Source: Candidatus Poribacteria bacterium (GTDB lineage: Bacteria; Poribacteria; WGA-4E; PCPOR2b). From it: DNA of 64,000 bases. The translations under genes and the position numbers were made by a program. Below the pieces are notes generated by a model. It was not told the DNA's origin. It searched no databases and worked only from the letters and a program-made list of their open reading frames with translations. Shown piece by piece: positions 60,494 through 64,000 of this stretch (position 1 is its first letter; the number at the start of each line of letters is the position of its first letter). The stretch lies in NCBI GenBank assembly GCA_003635265.1, contig PYIZ01000006.1, positions 20,736-84,735 of the forward strand. Direction: 5' to 3'.

Positions 60494-62416
60494 CTATTTT
60501 TTATCTGTCTTGTCGTCCGTGTTTTCGTCAACAACTTCCGCTTCAGCGTCAACAACAGTTTCGTCTGATGTTTCTGTTGCTTCTGCTTCCGTTGTCGCTT
60601 CGGATTCAGCTGCTGCTTGGGCATACATTACTTCTGCTAATTTATGGCTTGCCTGCGTTAACGCCTCGGTTTCCACCTTAATAGCTTCGATGTCATTTCC
60701 GTTCAATGTTTCCCTTAATTTCTCAATCGCACTTTGGACTTCGTTTCGATCTGCCTCAGAGATCTTATCTCCATATTCGTTAAGAGATTTTTCCGTGCTA
60801 TAGATTAGTGAATCAGCACCGTTGCGAGCCTCAGCTTCTTCTTTTCTTTGCGAATCTTCTTCGGCGTGTTCTTCGGCGTCCGCAACCATCTGATCGATCT
60901 CCTCGTCGGACAAGCCGCTTGAGGATTCGATCCGAATTTTCTGTTCTTTGCCTGTCCCAAGATCTTTCGCAGAGACATGCACAATGCCATTCGCATCAAT
61001 ATCAAACGTCACGTCGATCTGTGGCACCCCACGCGGTGCCGGGGGAATACCTATCAAATCAAATCGACCGAGCGTGCGGTTGTAGGCTGCCATATCACGC
61101 TCGCCCTGCAGCACATGTATACTTACAGCTTCTTGGTTATCTGACGCCGTTGAAAAGGTTTGGCTTTTCTTGGTCGGGATGGTGGTGTTTCGTTCAATTA
61201 GGCGCGTGAAGACGCCACCAAGTGTTTCGATGCCAAGTGAAAGGGGTGTGACATCCAGCAACAATACATCCTTAACCCCTTCATCGCCCGATAAGACACC
61301 GCCTTGGATTGCCGCCCCTATGGCGACCACTTCATCGGGATTGACCCCTTTGTGTGGTTCTTTACCGAAAAACTCCTGAACTGCTTCTTGGACCTTTGGC
61401 ATCCGTGTCTGACCACCGACTAATACGACTTCATCAATATCCGATGCGCGTAACTCGGCATCAGCAAGGGCTTGGCGACACGGTTCAATTGCCCGATCAA
61501 TAAGGTCTGTGGTAAGTTGTTCCAGTTTCGCACGCGTGAGCGTTAGATTCAGATGCTTGGGACCGCTTGCGTCTGCGGTAATGAAAGGCAGATTAATCTC
61601 TGACTGTAGTGCCGTTGATAATTCACACTTTGCCTTTTCCGCTGCTTCCCTAAGGCGTTGGAGCGACATTGGATCCTGACGCAAATCTATACCGTTCTCA
61701 CTGAGAAATTCTTTGGCTAACCAATCGACGATTTCCTCATCAAAATCATCGCCGCCCAGATGCGTGTCTCCATTGGTACTTTTGACCTCGAAAATACCTT
61801 CGCCAATCTCAAGAATCGAAATGTCAAAGGTGCCTCCGCCTAAATCGTAAACGGCGATTTTCTGATCGGTTTTCTTGTCTAATCCATAAGCGAGGGAGGC
61901 AGCGGTCGGTTCGTTAATGATTCGGAGTACTTCAAGTCCAGCGATTTGCCCAGCATCTTTGGTGGCTTGGCGTTGTGCATCGTTAAAATATGCGGGGACA
62001 GTGATGACAGCTTGTGTCACTGTTTCACCGAGATACGCTTCGGCGGTCTCCTTCATTTTACGTAAAACGAGTCCTGAAATCTCAGGAGGTGCGTGCTCAC
62101 GATTGTCAATCTGGATTCTTGCTTCGTTACCGCTTCCCTCAATCACCGCGTAAGGCACCCGCTGCATTTCTTCGTTAACTTCATTGTAACGTCTCCCCAT
62201 GAAACGTTTGACCGAAGATACGGTGTTCTGGGGATTTGTTACTGCCTGCCGTTTCGCAACCTGTCCAACAATCCGCTCGCCATCTTTTGTAAAGGCGACA
62301 ACAGAAGGGGTGGTACGATTACCTTCAGCATTTTCAAGGACCTTCGGTTCTCCACTCTCTAAAACTGCCACACACGAATTCGTTGTACCAAGGTCTATGC
62401 CGATTACTTTACTCAT
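60494..62416 (-). CDS. dnaK: Chaperone DnaK (Hsp70)
   Basis: 640 residues from the ATG at 62416 ([18 protein letters not shown]); an upstream in-frame start (62458) would overlap grpE by 50 bp. Nucleotide-binding domain landmarks: [32 protein letters not shown] and [11 protein letters not shown] substrate-binding domain ([14 protein letters not shown]) and an acidic C-terminal tail follow. The gene overlaps grpE by 8 bp, so translation is coupled. The extra-acidic end ([20 protein letters not shown]) is longer than in E. coli. Confidence 0.98.
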   Translation of the reverse strand: MSKVIGIDLGTTNSCVAVLESGEPKVLENAEGNRTTPSVVAFTKDGERIVGQVAKRQAVTNPQNTVSSVKRFMGRRYNEVNEEMQRVPYAVIEGSGNEARIQIDNREHAPPEISGLVLRKMKETAEAYLGETVTQAVITVPAYFNDAQRQATKDAGQIAGLEVLRIINEPTAASLAYGLDKKTDQKIAVYDLGGGTFDISILEIGEGIFEVKSTNGDTHLGGDDFDEEIVDWLAKEFLSENGIDLRQDPMSLQRLREAAEKAKCELSTALQSEINLPFITADASGPKHLNLTLTRAKLEQLTTDLIDRAIEPCRQALADAELRASDIDEVVLVGGQTRMPKVQEAVQEFFGKEPHKGVNPDEVVAIGAAIQGGVLSGDEGVKDVLLLDVTPLSLGIETLGGVFTRLIERNTTIPTKKSQTFSTASDNQEAVSIHVLQGERDMAAYNRTLGRFDLIGIPPAPRGVPQIDVTFDIDANGIVHVSAKDLGTGKEQKIRIESSSGLSDEEIDQMVADAEEHAEEDSQRKEEAEARNGADSLIYSTEKSLNEYGDKISEADRNEVQSAIEKLRETLNGNDIEAIKVETEALTQASHKLAEVMYAQAAAESEATTEAEATETSDETVVDAEAEVVDENTDDKTDKK

Positions 62417-63098
62417 TCGATTCTTCCTCCTCGAGGTTCGGGACTTCACTTTCCGCAACCTGTTCGCTTTTTCCCTTAGAGACCGAAACCATCGACGGGC
62501 GAATCACACGATTATGTAACACATACCCTTTCTGCCACTCTTCAATGACTATACTTTCGGGAACATCTTCCGATTCGATGTGCATCACCGCTTCATGTTG
62601 CATGGGATCGAACGGCTCGTTAGCGGCTTCAATCGGAGTGACACCACGCTTTTCAAGGGTGCTGAGAAGCCCCTTGTAAATCATCTCAACTCCTTCAACG
62701 AGAGCGTCAACATCTTGAGATTCTTTTGTCGATTGGATTGCTCTTTCGATACTATCTATTGTTGGAATCAACTCTTTTACGAAGCTTTCAAGCGCGTATT
62801 TTAAGGATTCCTCTTTCTCGCGTTCAGCCCGTTTCCTTGAATTATCGAACTCCGCGATTGTACGGAGCATCTGATCGTGTTGTTCCTCAGACTGGGCTTT
62901 ATATGCCTCATATTCGGCTGTGAGATTGGCGAGTGCTTCCGCTTCGGGTGAATCCTCCGATTCAGCATCTCCATTGGACTCTTCTGCCTCAGAAACCTCT
63001 GACGTATCGTTGATCGGTGGGCTCTCGGTTTCCTCCGAATTGGCTGTTTGCGTTTCTATTTCTTGTTCTTCCATATCTGTGTTTTTTTCTTCTGGCAT
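62409..63098 (-). CDS. grpE: Nucleotide exchange factor GrpE
   Basis: 229 residues. A long acidic N-terminus (about 1-75) precedes the coiled coil ([35 protein letters not shown]) and the beta domain ([45 protein letters not shown]). It exchanges ADP on DnaK. It lies 43 bp after hrcA. Confidence 0.97.
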   Translation of the reverse strand: MPEEKNTDMEEQEIETQTANSEETESPPINDTSEVSEAEESNGDAESEDSPEAEALANLTAEYEAYKAQSEEQHDQMLRTIAEFDNSRKRAEREKEESLKYALESFVKELIPTIDSIERAIQSTKESQDVDALVEGVEMIYKGLLSTLEKRGVTPIEAANEPFDPMQHEAVMHIESEDVPESIVIEEWQKGYVLHNRVIRPSMVSVSKGKSEQVAESEVPNLEEEESNE

Positions 63099-63141
63099 AC
63101 CTATAACCTTTCTAAGGAATAACTACTACATTTCGTTGATG

Positions 63142-64000
63142 CTAAAGTGATTCTTCAAACAAGTCGCTAATCATCTGAGAAGTAAATTTGACAATTGATA
63201 CGATGCGGGGATACGCCATCCGGGTCGGACCGATAACACCTATCGTCCCTAACTGATTCCCTCGCACCCGGTAACTCGATCTGACAATACTGCACATTTC
63301 CATGCCTTCACATCCGTTTTCGCTGCCAATAAGCACCTGAATTCCGAGGGGTTCTTGTTGAGAGGACAACAGATCGGCGATCTGTTCCTTTTGCTCCAAG
63401 ACCCGAAATAGCGATTCAATTTTCTGAACTTCTCCAAACTCAGGCTGACTGAAGAAGTTAGAAGTGCCATCGATGTAGACATGGGTTTCCTGCTCTAGCG
63501 CAAAGGTATTCCGCGTAACAGTTGCTATCGGGTCGGACAGGTGTTGATCGAAAACAGCTTTCAGTTTCACGGGGTCTTGTGAAATTTGCCGTATCTGTTT
63601 CAACGGCAGCCCTGCTAACTTCTCATTTAATATCCGGTTTATCCGATAGAGTTCCTCATCGGACAGATCTTTAGGAATGGAAACGACCTGATTTTTGACA
63701 GCTCCAGAAGCCATCAACAAAACCGCAAGCATATGCTCGCTGTCAATCGAGATAAGTTCAAGACGACGTAGGATGCTCTCGTGCAGCTCTGGACTCAAGA
63801 CAACACCGATATGATGCGAAATTGCCGACAGGATTTTGGAGGTCTGCTCCATGATCTCTTCAAAATCGCGTCGAGATGAGGCATATCCATCTCGGATAAA
63901 CTGCTTTTCTCTTCGACTCAACTTTTGGTCGGTCATCAGACTATCAACGTAGACTCGATATCCTTGCTCCGTTGGCACGCGCCCAGCAGAGGTATGCGGA
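63142..64000 (-). CDS. hrcA: Heat-inducible transcription repressor HrcA (5' end outside window)
   Basis: The frame is open to base 64000; the visible start reads PHTSAGRVPTEQGYRVYVD, the middle of HrcA, so the wHTH N-terminus and the start codon lie beyond the window. The GTG at 63978 is internal. The rest (PEFGEVQKIESLFRVLEQKEQ, IGVIGPTRMAYPRIVSIV near the end) is the ligand/dimer domain. HrcA binds CIRCE elements upstream of heat-shock operons; the operator lies outside the window. Confidence 0.93.
   Translation of the reverse strand, partial: PHTSAGRVPTEQGYRVYVDSLMTDQKLSRREKQFIRDGYASSRRDFEEIMEQTSKILSAISHHIGVVLSPELHESILRRLELISIDSEHMLAVLLMASGAVKNQVVSIPKDLSDEELYRINRILNEKLAGLPLKQIRQISQDPVKLKAVFDQHLSDPIATVTRNTFALEQETHVYIDGTSNFFSQPEFGEVQKIESLFRVLEQKEQIADLLSSQQEPLGIQVLIGSENGCEGMEMCSIVRSSYRVRGNQLGTIGVIGPTRMAYPRIVSIVKFTSQMISDLFEESL

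Noticed and set aside
1-64000. tRNA, rRNA, complete IS element, prophage genes
   Set aside because: I read both strands for typical transposase, integrase, capsid and tRNA-like stretches and recognised none.

Overview
This window looks like a chromosomal segment of an uncultured, diderm, heterotrophic bacterium of the Poribacteria type. That is an inference, not a search result. It rests on the gene mix: several phytanoyl-CoA-type dioxygenases, Gfo/Idh/MocA oxidoreductases, a DUF6807 (PmoA-like) protein, enolase-superfamily enzymes, ECF sigma factors fused to other domains, PorV/PorQ-like and DUF5916 outer-membrane proteins, and many short palindromic repeats between genes. Outer-membrane proteins, signal peptides and a C-terminal NYPNPF-type sorting domain show a two-membrane envelope. 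No rRNA, tRNA, CRISPR array, prophage or complete transposon was recognised.

Layout. 1-9.9 kb: the 3' part of a giant secreted modular protein, a PorV/PorQ-like barrel and a LysM coiled-coil protein, closed by a terminator. 10-11.6 kb: a degenerate AccA-like protein and a secreted LamG-like protein with a strong promoter. 12-14.9 kb (minus): a polytopic DUF6785/OPT-like membrane protein and a phytanoyl-CoA dioxygenase. 15-20.6 kb (minus): five tandem secreted Kelch propellers behind one promoter. All five, and the unrelated LamG-like protein, end in the same short C-terminal motif, KLATxWGxLK. 21-28.6 kb: lipid and membrane genes (CDP-alcohol phosphatidyltransferase, TVP38), two Gfo/Idh/MocA oxidoreductases, a class V aminotransferase, an orphan sugar/nucleoside ABC permease and a DUF6807 protein. 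28.6-29.1 kb: a BrnT/BrnA toxin-antitoxin pair.

29.3-35.8 kb: a transaldolase-like protein, then two unusual ECF sigma-factor fusions (sigma-SAICAR synthetase; sigma-thioredoxin-TPR-PD40 propeller), then a PIG-L/LmbE-like protein. Three related hairpin terminators separate these units. 35.8-45.4 kb (minus): a dioxygenase-HEAT fusion with an aldo/keto reductase; an enolase-superfamily enzyme with an FAH-family hydrolase; and a tight four-gene operon of a small RGL-motif protein, a B12-radical SAM protein, an atypical enolase-superfamily protein and a gamma-glutamyltransferase. 46-51 kb: mutS2 lacking the Smr domain, hisC, an amidohydrolase and another dioxygenase. 51-57 kb (minus): a DUF5916 barrel protein, an ABC exporter with a duplicated extracytoplasmic insertion and a BtrH/C39-like protein, probably one operon. 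57-58 kb: a succinylglutamate desuccinylase/aspartoacylase-like protein. 58.3-64 kb (minus): the heat-shock operon hrcA-grpE-dnaK-dnaJ-prmA, with hrcA cut by the window edge.

The core genes (hrcA-grpE-dnaK-dnaJ-prmA, hisC, mutS2, purC) are conventional chromosomal genes. The accessory part is dominated by small catabolic clusters and secreted propellers. The strongest candidates for something new are the shared C-terminal tag, the two consecutive sigma-factor fusions and the radical SAM/enolase/GGT operon. The intergenic DNA carries several short palindrome families, one with compensatory base changes, and two copies of a MITE-like element.
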